From: Caballeronia arvi
GTDB lineage: Bacteria; Pseudomonadota; Gammaproteobacteria; Burkholderiales; Burkholderiaceae
Reading direction: 5' to 3'
Length of the DNA: 64,000 nucleotides
NCBI RefSeq assembly: GCF_001544695.2
Contig: NZ_FCOM02000011.1
Location: forward strand, 62,001-126,000
In this document: positions 46,146 to 55,215 of the stretch, in pieces
How positions within the stretch are numbered: the stretch's first letter is position 1
Layout of the letters: each line of letters begins with the position of its first letter
Position numbers and translations under genes: made by a program
The notes under the pieces: generated by a model
What the model was told of the DNA's origin: nothing
Databases searched by the model: none
Seen by the model: only the letters and a program-made list of their open reading frames with translations

Positions 46146-46250
46146 GTGCGTCGCCTTACATTTCCCTGTGCGCGACGGTCTCCGGCGATAAGCGTTTCTT
46201 AAGCGTCGCGGCCGCAGGCTGCGGGTTCATCATGCCTACGCGACTCGCTC

Positions 46251-47453
46251 ATGACCGCACAATCGATTCCGCTCGTGTTGTGGCTCCTGATCGCGCTGTG
46301 CTGCGCTGCGACGTGTCACGCCGCGCTGGCCGCGCTGGTGTATCCGGGCCCGCGTGCCGCATCGGGCGCGCGGCGTCACGTCGACGTGTGCGGCTCCGTC
46401 AGTGTGCTCAAACCGTTGTGCGGCGACGAGCCGCGCCTTTACTCGAATCTCGAGACGTTCTGCACGCAGACGCATCCGTCGTATCAACTGCTGTTCGGCG
46501 TGGCGAGCCCAACCGATCCGGCCATCAACATCGTGCGGCGTCTCGCTCGCGCGTGGCCTCAGCGCGATATCGAACTCGTGGTCCACGGCAGTGTGCACGG
46601 CAGCAATCGAAAGGTATGCAATCTGATCAGTCTCGCCGCGCGCGCGAAGCACGAGCTCATCGTGATTGCGGACAGCGATATCGCCGTCGAGCCGGACTAT
46701 CTCGTGCGCGTGACGGCCCCGCTCGCCGATGCGTCCGTCGGCATCGTCACGTGTCCGTATCGCGCGCGGCGCGTGGGCGGCTTCTGGTCGCGCATCGGCG
46801 CGCTTTTCATCGACGAATGGTTCGCGCCTTCCGTGCATGTGGCGCACGCGCTCGGTCGCGCGCGCTTCGGCTTCGGCGCAACGCTCGCACTCAGGCGCGA
46901 CGCGCTCGCGAGAAGCGGCGGCTTCGAGGCGCTGCGCGATTGCCTCGCCGACGACTACTGGCTCGCAGAACGCGTGCACGCGCTCGGCTTGCGCACGGTG
47001 CTGTCCGATGTCGTCGTCGCAACCGATGTGACCGAGCGCGATCTCGCGTCGCTGTGGCATCGCGAAACGCGCTGGCTGCGCACGATCCGCTCGATCGAGC
47101 CGATCGGCTTCGCGTTCCTCTGCCTCGGCTTCACCACGCCGTGGCTGCTGACGAGCGCATTGCTCGGACTCGGCTTCGAGCACGGCATGGACCCGGCACA
47201 ATCCATCGCCGATACGATCGTCGATCTGAGCACGTCGCTCGGCCTTTCCGCGCGGCTCGTGCTGCACTGGCGCAGCGCGCGCTCGTGGCGCGCTTTCTTG
47301 CGCGACCTGCCGCTCATTCCGTTGCGCGACATGCTGATGTGGCTGCAATGGCTCGCCGCTTCGTTCGGCTCGAGCGTCGTGTGGCGCGGCGCGCGCATTC
47401 CGCTCGACGATGCGCGCGACCGCTACGACGCCAACGCCTCCGATAGTCAATGA
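46251..47453 (+). CDS. hpnI: Hopanoid glycosyltransferase HpnI
   Basis: A 400-residue membrane-bound GT2-type enzyme that transfers N-acetylglucosamine to bacteriohopanetetrol. An N-terminal membrane helix (~8-30), the donor-binding domain with VIADSDIAVEPDYL (the DxD-like motif near 144) and the LADDYWLAERVH acceptor block, and C-terminal membrane segments are all present. First gene of hpnI-hpnJ-hpnK-hpnL; hpnJ follows 22 bases later. Confidence 0.92.
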   Translation: MTAQSIPLVLWLLIALCCAATCHAALAALVYPGPRAASGARRHVDVCGSVSVLKPLCGDEPRLYSNLETFCTQTHPSYQLLFGVASPTDPAINIVRRLARAWPQRDIELVVHGSVHGSNRKVCNLISLAARAKHELIVIADSDIAVEPDYLVRVTAPLADASVGIVTCPYRARRVGGFWSRIGALFIDEWFAPSVHVAHALGRARFGFGATLALRRDALARSGGFEALRDCLADDYWLAERVHALGLRTVLSDVVVATDVTERDLASLWHRETRWLRTIRSIEPIGFAFLCLGFTTPWLLTSALLGLGFEHGMDPAQSIADTIVDLSTSLGLSARLVLHWRSARSWRAFLRDLPLIPLRDMLMWLQWLAASFGSSVVWRGARIPLDDARDRYDANASDSQ

Positions 47454-47475
47454 CGCACTCACCGGACTACGCATC

Positions 47476-48173
47476 ATGAAGCACACGCTCTTGTTGCAGG
47501 GGCCGTCCTTCGACGGCGGCGCCGGTTCGCGCTATCAGGCGAAGCGCGAGATCCGCTCGTTCTGGTATCCGACGTGGCTCGCACAACCCGCCGCGCTCAT
47601 TGCCGATAGCCGCCTGCTCGACGCCCCCGCCGATGGCCTGTCCGTCGACGCGGCGCTCGATATCGCCGCGCAATACGAGCTCGTGATCATCCATACGAGC
47701 ACGCCTTCGTTTCCGTCCGCTGCGTTCTGCGCCGAGAAGCTGAAAACACGCGCGCCGTCGATCCTGATCGGCATGGTCGGCGCGAAAGTGGCCGTCGATC
47801 CGCACACCTCGCTCATCGCAAGCGATGCAATCGATTTCGTGTGCCGTGAGGAATTCGATTTCACGTGCAAGGAGATTGCCGAGGGCCGCGCGTTCGCCTC
47901 CATTCGCGGCTTGAGCTATCGCTTGCCCGATGGCTCGATCGAGCACAATGAAGCGCGTCCGATCCTCGAAAACATGGACGAGCTGCCGTTCGTCGCGCCG
48001 GTCTACAAGCGCGATCTGAACACGTGAAGAACTACTTCTATAAACGCTTCTATTTCCGTCCGTCGAAGATATGGGAAATCGTGCGCGAGATGCTTACGAG
48101 TTGGGAAATGATGACGCGGCGTCTGCGCGAAGGCGTCGAGTTCTTCCGCGTCCTGCGCGCACACGAGGCGTGA
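47476..48173 (+). pseudogene. hpnJ: hpnJ remnant lacking the radical-SAM core
   Basis: HpnJ is a radical-SAM enzyme that contracts the glucosamine ring of bacteriohopanetetrol to the cyclitol ether. The first 183 codons (47476-48027) match the N-terminal B12-binding-like region (KHTLLLQGPSFDGG, up to VYKRDLN) and then hit TGA. The last ~49 codons of the gene follow in another frame from 48024 (FRPSKIWEIVREMLTSWEMM to the stop at 48173). The CxxxCxxC radical-SAM domain between them is absent; family members are about 470 residues, so some 235 residues are deleted with a frameshift at the join. Neighbouring hpnI and hpnK look intact. Confidence 0.85.
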
Positions 48174-48177
48174 TGCG

Positions 48178-49014
48178 GTGCGCGGTCTGATCGTCACCGC
48201 CGATGACTTCGGCCTGCACGAGCGCGTGAATGCGGCGGTCGCGCGCGCGTATCGCGATGGCGTGCTCACGTGCGCGAGCCTGATGGTCGGTGCGAGCGCC
48301 GCCCACGATGCCGTGAAGATCGCGCGCAAATTGCCGGACTTGCGCGTCGGGCTGCATATCGTGCTGACCGATGGCGCCGCGTCGCTGCCGCGCTGGTCGA
48401 TACCCGATCTCGTCGATTCGCGCGGCAATTTCGCAGGCTCGATGTTCTGGAACGGCATGCGCTTTCATTTCCTGCAACGCGTGCGGCGTCAGCTCGCCAT
48501 CGAGATCCACGCGCAGTTCAGGGCGTTTGCCGCGACCGGGCTGGAACTCGATCACGTCAACGTGCACAAGCATTTTCATCTGCATCCGACCGTGCTTGCG
48601 CTGATCCTCGATATCGGTCCGCAGTTCGGCATGCGCGCGATGCGGTTGCCGCGCGAGATGCACGGCTCGTTCTTCCTTGCGCCGTGGGTCGCGTGGATGA
48701 GGCGGCGGCTCGATCGCGCGGGCATCGCGTACAACGACCGCGTCGCGGGCATCTCGGCGACGGGCCGCATGGACGAAACCGCGCTGCTCGCTCTACTGGC
48801 CGACGCGCCGGAAGGCGTGCTCGAAATCTACAGCCATCCCGCGACGGAAGGCCCCGGACCTTTGACGCCGTCCATGCGCGGCTATCGGCACGCCGACGAG
48901 CTCGCCGCATTGTGCTCACCGCGCGTGGCGCGCGCCATCGAATCGACGGGCGCGATGCACGGCGGCTTCGCGGATATCTTCGGGCACGCGCGCACGCCGG
49001 AGCCGGTCACGTGA
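48178..49014 (+). CDS. hpnK: Hopanoid N-acetylglucosamine deacetylase HpnK
   Basis: A 278-residue ChbG/YdjC-fold deacetylase acting on the HpnI product. Metal and catalytic residues are intact: D9/D10 in TADDFG, H in VGLHIVLTDG and the HVNVHKHFHLHP block. The start is a GTG at 48178, four bases after the hpnJ remnant stop; an ATG at 48173 is out of frame. Its stop overlaps the hpnL GTG. Confidence 0.92.
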   Translation: MRGLIVTADDFGLHERVNAAVARAYRDGVLTCASLMVGASAAHDAVKIARKLPDLRVGLHIVLTDGAASLPRWSIPDLVDSRGNFAGSMFWNGMRFHFLQRVRRQLAIEIHAQFRAFAATGLELDHVNVHKHFHLHPTVLALILDIGPQFGMRAMRLPREMHGSFFLAPWVAWMRRRLDRAGIAYNDRVAGISATGRMDETALLALLADAPEGVLEIYSHPATEGPGPLTPSMRGYRHADELAALCSPRVARAIESTGAMHGGFADIFGHARTPEPVT

Positions 49015-50006
49015 GCGTTTTCCTCGGGCGCATCGCGTGGCTGCGCTGGCCCGCGTCCATCGCGCTGCTGGTTGCGCTCGCGCTGCACGAAGGCATCGCG
49101 GACGCGTTCTCGCTCATCGCGCGCACGGGTCCGGTGCTCCTGTGGCTGGTGCCGCTGCACGCGCTTCCTCTGCTGCTCGATGCACGCGCATGGCAGCTTC
49201 TTCTCGATGAACGCATCGGCCTGTCCGCGCTATGGTGGATCGCTGCGGTGCGCGAAGCGATCGGGCGGCTGCTGCCCGTGCTCGGCATCGGCGGTGAGCT
49301 CGCAGGCATCCGGCTCGCCACGCGCTATCTGCCGGACGTGAGCCGCGTCAGCGCATCGGTAATCGTCGAACTGCTCGTGACGATCGCCGTGCAATATCTG
49401 CTCGCCATGCTCGGCCTCGTGCTGCTGCGCTTTCATGCGAACGATGCGCGTGACATCGGCAACGTGATCGCCGTGGCGCTGGTTGCGTCGCTGCCGGTTT
49501 GCGTCGCCGCGTTCGTCGTCGCGCACAAGGGCGCGCCGTTTCATCGTCTCGAAGCGCTCGCGCGGCGCTGGCTCGATCCCGCGCACGCACTCGCTGCACG
49601 GCTCGACGGCAAGCGGCTCGATCGCGATATCCGCGCGTTGTTGCAGCGCATGCCGTTGCTCGCGAGAGCCTTGGCGTGGCAGTTCGCCGGATACGTGCTC
49701 GGCGCAGCCGAGGTTTTCGTAGCGCTCGACATGCTCGGGCATCCGGTGTCGATCGCCGGCGCCATCGCTATCGAGGCGTTGACGCAAGCCGTGCGCAACG
49801 CGGTATTCATCGCGCCCGCCGGCCTCGGCGTGCAAGAAGCGACGATCGTCGCGATCGCGTCGGCATTCGGCGTCGATCGGCAAGCGGCGCTCTCGTTCGC
49901 CTTGCTGCGGCGCGTGCGCGAATTCGTGTGGGGCGGCATCGCGCTCGCGCTGCTGCGCATGATGGATGCGAAACGCGACGGCGATTTGGTACGCGATCGG
50001 GGCTAA
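49011..50006 (+). CDS. hpnL: Hopanoid-associated membrane protein HpnL
   Basis: A 331-residue protein of the UPF0104/lysylphosphatidylglycerol-synthase-type membrane family with about eight helices and the family's IAPAGLGVQEATIVAIA block. Found with hpnI-hpnK in Burkholderia and thought to act in hopanoid transport or localisation rather than catalysis. It starts at a GTG (49011) overlapping the hpnK stop. A much longer frame from 48270 is a shadow. Confidence 0.85.
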   Translation: MSVFLGRIAWLRWPASIALLVALALHEGIADAFSLIARTGPVLLWLVPLHALPLLLDARAWQLLLDERIGLSALWWIAAVREAIGRLLPVLGIGGELAGIRLATRYLPDVSRVSASVIVELLVTIAVQYLLAMLGLVLLRFHANDARDIGNVIAVALVASLPVCVAAFVVAHKGAPFHRLEALARRWLDPAHALAARLDGKRLDRDIRALLQRMPLLARALAWQFAGYVLGAAEVFVALDMLGHPVSIAGAIAIEALTQAVRNAVFIAPAGLGVQEATIVAIASAFGVDRQAALSFALLRRVREFVWGGIALALLRMMDAKRDGDLVRDRG

Positions 50007-50007
50007 A

Positions 50008-50025
50008 GGTGAGAGTTTTCGGGAG
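50008..50025 (+). repeat. 18-bp dispersed motif, copy 8
   Basis: GGTGAGAGTTTTCGGGAG, starting one base after the hpnL stop codon. Confidence 0.7.
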
Positions 50026-50044
50026 CATCGTTTTCCTTGCGAAA

Positions 50045-50059
50045 GTTGCAGTCCGCAAC
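50045..50059. promoter_or_regulatory. Predicted MarR operator 1 (GTTGC-N5-GCAAC)
   Basis: GTTGCAGTCCGCAAC, a perfect 5-bp inverted repeat, repeated 32 bases later; both are also preceded by A and followed by YAAT. Confidence 0.65.
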
Positions 50060-50076
50060 TAATATCGAACGATGTA

Positions 50077-50091
50077 GTTGCGCCTCGCAAC
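50077..50091. promoter_or_regulatory. Predicted MarR operator 2 (GTTGC-N5-GCAAC)
   Basis: GTTGCGCCTCGCAAC, 14 bases before the ATG at 50105. The 32-base spacing to operator 1 equals about three helical turns. Confidence 0.65.
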
Positions 50092-50104
50092 CAATGGAAA
50101 CCTC

Positions 50105-51085
50105 ATGGACTTCATCGATCCGCCCGTTCAATCCCGCGACAAAACCATCCTCGAACTACGCGAGTTTTCGCGCAAGCTCGTGCGCGAGCTGGGCTTCATG
50201 CGCAACACGCTCGCGGATAGCGGCCTCGCGCCTTCGGCGGTGCACGCGATCATCGAGATCGGCGCGACGCCCGGCATTCAGGCCCGCGATATCGCCGCGA
50301 CTCTGCGGCTCGACAAGTCGAACGCGAGCCGCCAGATCGCGCGGCTGGAAGCGGCGGGCCTTATCACGCGCCAGACATCGAGTGAAGACGCGCGCTCGTC
50401 CGAGCTCTATCTCACATCGGCGGGGCAAAAGCTGCGCAGGAAGATCGACAAGTTCGCGACCGATCAGGTCTCCGACGCGCTGCGGCGCATGGTTCCCGAA
50501 GATCAGCAAACGCTCGTGCGCTCGCTCGCGCTGTACGCCGATGCGCTCGCGCATGGCCACGATCACGCACGCGAGAAGCCGCGCGCCGCGCAGACCGGGA
50601 GCGTGCGCATCGTCGAAGCTTATCGGCCGGGATGCATCGGCGATATCGCGAGTCTGCACGCGCGTTTCTATGCGCATCACGCGGGCTTCGGCGTCTTCTT
50701 CGAACGCAAGGTCGCGACGGAACTGGCCGCGTTCGCCGAAGGCTTGCCCGCGCAAGGCAAGGCGTTGTGGCTCGTGATGGAAGGCGAGCGCACGCTCGGC
50801 TCGCTCGCGATAGACGGCGACATGGCGACGCGCGTCGCGCATCTGCGCTGGTTCATCATCGACGATGCGTTGCGCGGCAGCGGTATGGGCAAACAATTGA
50901 TGGCACGCGCGATGGACTTCGTCGACGCGCACTACGACGAGACCTACCTCTGGACCTTCAAGAGCCTCGACGCCGCGCGTCACTTGTACGAATCGTTCGG
51001 CTTCGCATTGACCGATGAAGCCGAAGGCAGGCAATGGGGCAAGCCGGTGACCGAGCAGCGCTTCACGCGCCGCCCGGTGCGATGA
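50105..51085 (+). CDS. MarR-GNAT fusion protein (second of two)
   Basis: A 326-residue fusion: MarR-type winged HTH at ~40-130 (ARDIAATLRLDKSNASRQIARLEAAGLI, then DARSSELYLTSAG) and a GNAT domain at ~165-326 with acetyl-CoA loop LRGSGMGKQLM. Two GTTGC-N5-GCAAC palindromes directly upstream are probable auto-operators. Target and acetyl acceptor are unknown. The ATG at 50105 follows the operators; a start at 50078 would lie inside operator 2. Confidence 0.9.
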   Translation: MDFIDPPVQSRDKTILELREFSRKLVRELGFMRNTLADSGLAPSAVHAIIEIGATPGIQARDIAATLRLDKSNASRQIARLEAAGLITRQTSSEDARSSELYLTSAGQKLRRKIDKFATDQVSDALRRMVPEDQQTLVRSLALYADALAHGHDHAREKPRAAQTGSVRIVEAYRPGCIGDIASLHARFYAHHAGFGVFFERKVATELAAFAEGLPAQGKALWLVMEGERTLGSLAIDGDMATRVAHLRWFIIDDALRGSGMGKQLMARAMDFVDAHYDETYLWTFKSLDAARHLYESFGFALTDEAEGRQWGKPVTEQRFTRRPVR

Positions 51086-51086
51086 A

Positions 51087-52010
51087 TCATCGGCGCAGTA
51101 CGCGCGATGTCGGCCCGAGATATTGCGCGAAACGCCGCGCGCATTCGATGCCGAACTGCGTCGGACGCGCGCCGCGATCGTGCGCGACATCGAAGCCCAT
51201 GCGCCACGCCGCGATGCGCTTGCCGTAACAGGTGAGCGTTTCCAGGGACTGCATCACGAAGACGATTTCCGGCAGCACGTCCGCATACAGCGATTGAGCG
51301 TCGTGCTCGTGTCCTTCGGCAAAGGCGTCATGGATGGCAACCTGACGATCGTACGCATCCGGCGCGACGATAAGACCATCGCAGCCCGCGCGCAAGTTAT
51401 CGACGAGTTCCTGACCGCCGCGTCCATTGAACACCGCGAGCGTCTGTTCGAGCGCGCGAAGGCGTTCGATGGTCGCGCGTATCGTCACGGCAGGGCCTTC
51501 GCCCTTCAGCAAGCGGAAGTTGGGCCGTTCGGCGGCGAGCGCGGCGATCGATTCCACCGACAAACCCACGCCAAGATATTCAGGCGCGTTCTGTATGCCC
51601 GCGTTCGCGCCGGTCCGTTCGAGCACCGTGGCGAAGAAGTCGTAGTAGAAGGCCTCGGGCTCGCCGCGCTTCGAAGGCGGCTGAAGAATCAGCCACGACG
51701 CGCCGCGTTCCAGCGCATAGTCTGCGAGCGCGACTTGAGCATCGACACTGTCGCCCGTGATGGTGACGGCGAGCGGCACGCGGTTCGCGATATGCGCGGC
51801 GCAATCGTCGATCATCGTGCGCTTTTCTTCTTCCGACAAGCGATTCACTTCCGTCGCAAGCCCGAGCGTGACGATGGCAGGCGCGCCCGCCGCGATGGTC
51901 GCGTCGATCTGCTTGCGCGTGGCGTCGCTGTCGAGGCGGTTCAGCGCGTCGAAGAAAGCGTAGAGAACCGGCCACATGCCCGGCGGCGGCGCCTGATGAT
52001 GGTTCGTCAT
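51087..52010 (-). CDS. DHDPS/NAL-family aldolase or dehydratase, probable sugar-acid pathway
   Basis: A 307-residue (beta/alpha)8 class I aldolase-family protein with Schiff-base K169 (FRLLKGEGP). The usual catalytic Tyr of the YNxP motif is replaced: the site reads IQNAPEY, so the mechanism differs from classical DHDPS. Such members next to IlvD/Edd dehydratases act on 2-keto-3-deoxy sugar acids. It follows the dehydratase gene by 13 bases, with GGAGG before the ATG at 52010. Confidence 0.82.
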   Translation of the reverse strand: MTNHHQAPPPGMWPVLYAFFDALNRLDSDATRKQIDATIAAGAPAIVTLGLATEVNRLSEEEKRTMIDDCAAHIANRVPLAVTITGDSVDAQVALADYALERGASWLILQPPSKRGEPEAFYYDFFATVLERTGANAGIQNAPEYLGVGLSVESIAALAAERPNFRLLKGEGPAVTIRATIERLRALEQTLAVFNGRGGQELVDNLRAGCDGLIVAPDAYDRQVAIHDAFAEGHEHDAQSLYADVLPEIVFVMQSLETLTCYGKRIAAWRMGFDVAHDRGARPTQFGIECARRFAQYLGPTSRVLRR

Positions 52011-52023
52011 GAATCGCCTCCGG

Positions 52024-53736
52024 TCAATGCGAGTCGCGCGGCACCGGCGCGCCGCTCGATCCGACGAGGAAGTCGAGATCCGCGCCCTGATCCGCCTGCA
52101 ACACGTGCTCGACATACAGGCGGTAGTAGCCGCGCTTCGGCAACTCCGGCGCCTGCCACGCGGCGCGGCGTCGTTCGAGTTCCTCGTCCGATACGTCGAG
52201 ATGCAGGCGCCGCGCCTCGACATCGAGCTCGATCATGTCGCCCGTTTGCACGAGCGCGAGCGGACCGCCCGCCGCCGCTTCAGGCGATACATGCAGCACG
52301 ACCGCGCCATACGCCGTGCCGCTCATGCGGCCATCGGAGATGCGGACCATGTCCGTGATGCCCTTTTGCAGCACCTTCTTCGGCAGCGGCATGTTGCCGA
52401 CTTCGGCGAAACCCGGATAGCCTTTCGGCCCCGCGCCCTTCAACACCATGATGCAGTGCTCGTCGATATCAAGCGAATCGTCATCGACCTTCGCATGCAA
52501 TTCCTCGACGTTTTCGAACACGACCGCGCGCCCGCGATGCTTCAATAGCGACGCCGTCGCCGCCGATGGCTTGATCACCGCCCCGTTCGGCGCGAGATTG
52601 CCCTTCAGCACCGCGATGCCCGCATGCGGCTTGAACGGCTTCGCAAACGTGGTGATGACCTTTTCGTCGTAGTTCGGCGCTTCGCTCACGTTGTCCCAGA
52701 TCGTGCGGCCGTTCACCGTGAGCGCATCGCGATGCAGCAGGCCTTGCTCGCCAAGCTGGCGCAACACCGCAGGCAAGCCGCCTGCATAATAGAAGTCTTC
52801 CATCAGGTACTCGCCCGATGGCTGAAGGTTCACGAGGCACGGCACGCTGCTGCCGAGCTCCCAGTCTTCGAGCGTCAGTTCCACGCCGATGCGCTTCGCG
52901 AGCGCGATCAGATGCACGACCGCATTCGTCGATCCACCGATGGCCGCGTTCGTGCGAATCGCGTTTTCGAAAGCCTCACGCGTGAGGATCTTGTCCATCG
53001 TGACATCGTCTTTGACCATGTCGACGATACGCCGCCCCGCCATATGCGCAAGCACCTGGCGACGCGCATCGACGGCGGGAATCGCTGCGTTTTGCGGCAT
53101 GCCCATGCCCAGCGACTCGACCATCGAGGCCATCGTGGAGGCGGTGCCCATCGTCATGCAATGTCCGCGCGAGCGGTTCATGCACGATTCGGCTTCGACG
53201 AATTCTTCCTGCGTCATCGTGCCCGCGCGCACTTCCTCCGACATCTGCCATACGCCCGTGCCCGAGCCGAGCGTGCCGCCGCGAAAGCGCCCGTTCAACA
53301 TCGCACCGCCCGAGACGGCGAGCGCGGGCAGATTGCACGACGCCGCGCCCATCAGCAACGCGGGCGTGGTCTTGTCGCAGCCGACGAGAAGAATGACGCC
53401 ATCGATAGGATTGCCGCGTATCGACTCTTCGACATCCATCGACGCGAGATTGCGAAACAGCATGGCCGTGGGCCGCAGATTGGATTCACCGAGCGACATC
53501 ACCGGGAATTCAAGCGGCAGACCGCCCGCCTCGCGCACGCCGCGCTTCACGTATTCCGCGAGCTCGCGAAAATGTGCGTTGCACGGCGTGAGTTCAGACC
53601 ATGTGTTGCAGATGCCGATGACCGGACGGCCATCGAAATTATCGTGAGGAATGCCCTGGTTTTTCATCCACGAACGGTGAATGAAGGCGTCTTTGTCTTT
53701 ACCGCCGAACCAGCTTTGAGAACGGAGCTTGCGCAT
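52024..53736 (-). CDS. IlvD/Edd-family sugar-acid dehydratase
   Basis: A 570-residue dehydratase. Fe-S ligand positions C52, C120 and C193 and the Mg-binding K122 (GCDKTTPALL) are seven residues below those reported for Rhizobium L-arabinonate dehydratase, so a pentonate or related sugar acid is the likely substrate rather than dihydroxy-acids of branched-chain amino-acid synthesis. With the downstream aldolase-family protein it forms a two-step sugar-acid unit. Confidence 0.85.
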   Translation of the reverse strand: MRKLRSQSWFGGKDKDAFIHRSWMKNQGIPHDNFDGRPVIGICNTWSELTPCNAHFRELAEYVKRGVREAGGLPLEFPVMSLGESNLRPTAMLFRNLASMDVEESIRGNPIDGVILLVGCDKTTPALLMGAASCNLPALAVSGGAMLNGRFRGGTLGSGTGVWQMSEEVRAGTMTQEEFVEAESCMNRSRGHCMTMGTASTMASMVESLGMGMPQNAAIPAVDARRQVLAHMAGRRIVDMVKDDVTMDKILTREAFENAIRTNAAIGGSTNAVVHLIALAKRIGVELTLEDWELGSSVPCLVNLQPSGEYLMEDFYYAGGLPAVLRQLGEQGLLHRDALTVNGRTIWDNVSEAPNYDEKVITTFAKPFKPHAGIAVLKGNLAPNGAVIKPSAATASLLKHRGRAVVFENVEELHAKVDDDSLDIDEHCIMVLKGAGPKGYPGFAEVGNMPLPKKVLQKGITDMVRISDGRMSGTAYGAVVLHVSPEAAAGGPLALVQTGDMIELDVEARRLHLDVSDEELERRRAAWQAPELPKRGYYRLYVEHVLQADQGADLDFLVGSSGAPVPRDSH

Positions 53737-53786
53737 GAATGTCCCCTTTTTGATGTGCGTTTGTCATAGTGTGGGATCCAGAAGAA

Positions 53787-53808
53787 AAGGCCGCACGGGG
53801 CGGCCTTT
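53787..53808 (-). terminator. Terminator for the transporter/M20 unit
   Basis: Stem AAGGCCGC / GCGGCCTT with a five-base loop. On the minus strand it is followed by TTTTCTTC, so it ends the leftward transcript that includes the MHS transporter; the dehydratase promoter lies beyond. Confidence 0.8.
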
Positions 53809-53881
53809 GTCGTTCCCGGATTTGTCGAGTTATACACCTCGCTCATCGATCCGGTGCGCTTTCCATCGCAAGATTTGACGA

Positions 53882-55198
53882 TCAGTCGAGTGTTTCCCTC
53901 GATCGTTCGCGCATGCACGCCACAGCGATCACCGACAGCGTGCCGCAGCCGATCACATACCATGCGGGCGCCATCACGCTCTTCGTGATGACGATGAGCG
54001 ACGTCACGAAGAACTGCGCGAAGCCGCCGAAAATTGCGACGCCCAGACTGTAGACGATGGCCGCGCCGGTCGCACGCACCGAACGCGGGAACAGCTCGCC
54101 GAGCATCGCGCCCGTCGGTCCGACGTTGAGCGAATGCACGATCGACAACGCCGTGACGACCGCGAGCAGCGTCGACGTGGTCGGCGATTGGTTCAGCAGC
54201 GCGAACGCCGGCCAGATCGCGAGCATGAGCAGGATGCGCGTCGTCTGCGCGAGCCGGTTGCGGCCGATGCGATCCGACAAATAACCGCCGATCGGCGCGA
54301 CGATGAAGAGAATCGCGCCCGACACGCAGCCCGAAAGCATCGCGGTCCAGTTCGGCAGGCCGAGTTGCTTCACGCCGTAAATCGACAGATAAAACACGAT
54401 GATGAAATGCGCCGACGTGCCTCCGATGGTAAGGCCCAGTCCGTTGAGCACGGCGCGGCCATGTTCGCGCAGGACCGTGACGAGCGGCATCTTCGGCGCT
54501 TTCGGTTGTGCCTCGACAGTTTCGCGCGGCGCTTCCTCCATCGTGCGGCGCAACCACCAGCCGACCGGCACGATCGCGGTGCCGATGATGAACGGCACGC
54601 GCCATCCCCAGCTTTCGAGTTGCGCCGATGTCAGCGATGCCGTGAGCGCGACGCCCGTCAGCGCACCCGCGAGCGCCGACAGGCCCTGGCTCGCGAACTG
54701 CCACGATGCGTAGAGGCCGCGCCGGTTCGAAGGCGCTTGTTCGAGCAGCAGTGTCGTCGATGCGCCCACTTCGCCGCCCGCCGAAAAGCCCTGAATCAGC
54801 CGCGCGATCACGAGAATGATCGGCGCAGCGATGCCCGCCTGCGTGTAGGTCGGCGCGACGGCGATCATCGCGGTGCCGAGCGCCATCAGGCCGAGCGTGA
54901 GCAGCATCGCCTTCTTGCGGCCGGCGCGGTCGGCGTACATGCCGATCAGCAAACCGCCCACGGGACGCGTGAAGAACCCGACGCCGAAGCTCGCCACCGC
55001 GAGCAGCAACTGGCCGACCGGATCGTTCACCGGAAAAAACAGCTTGCCGATAATGAGCGCAAAGAACGCATAGACCGTGAAGTCATAGAACTCGAGCGCG
55101 TTGCCGACTGCCGCCGCCATCACCAGCCGCGTGCGCGCTGCACGGCTCGTCTGCGTCGATGCATTCGCCGGCGCGCTGGCGAAAGTGGGTGCGTTCAT
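53882..55198 (-). CDS. MHS-family (MFS) metabolite:H+ symporter
   Basis: A 438-residue, 12-helix transporter with the MHS signature (AAAVGNALEFYDFTVYAFFALIIGK and GMYADRAGRKKAM, then QGFSAGGEVGASTTLLLE). The reading frame is open for 1007 residues, but upstream sequence belongs to the M20 gene in another frame; the ATG at 55198 is the real start. It is 17 bases downstream of the M20 hydrolase, so uptake and hydrolysis of an N-acylated compound are likely coupled. Confidence 0.88.
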   Translation of the reverse strand: MNAPTFASAPANASTQTSRAARTRLVMAAAVGNALEFYDFTVYAFFALIIGKLFFPVNDPVGQLLLAVASFGVGFFTRPVGGLLIGMYADRAGRKKAMLLTLGLMALGTAMIAVAPTYTQAGIAAPIILVIARLIQGFSAGGEVGASTTLLLEQAPSNRRGLYASWQFASQGLSALAGALTGVALTASLTSAQLESWGWRVPFIIGTAIVPVGWWLRRTMEEAPRETVEAQPKAPKMPLVTVLREHGRAVLNGLGLTIGGTSAHFIIVFYLSIYGVKQLGLPNWTAMLSGCVSGAILFIVAPIGGYLSDRIGRNRLAQTTRILLMLAIWPAFALLNQSPTTSTLLAVVTALSIVHSLNVGPTGAMLGELFPRSVRATGAAIVYSLGVAIFGGFAQFFVTSLIVITKSVMAPAWYVIGCGTLSVIAVACMRERSRETLD

Positions 55199-55215
55199 GG
55201 TGTGCTCCGAAGGAA

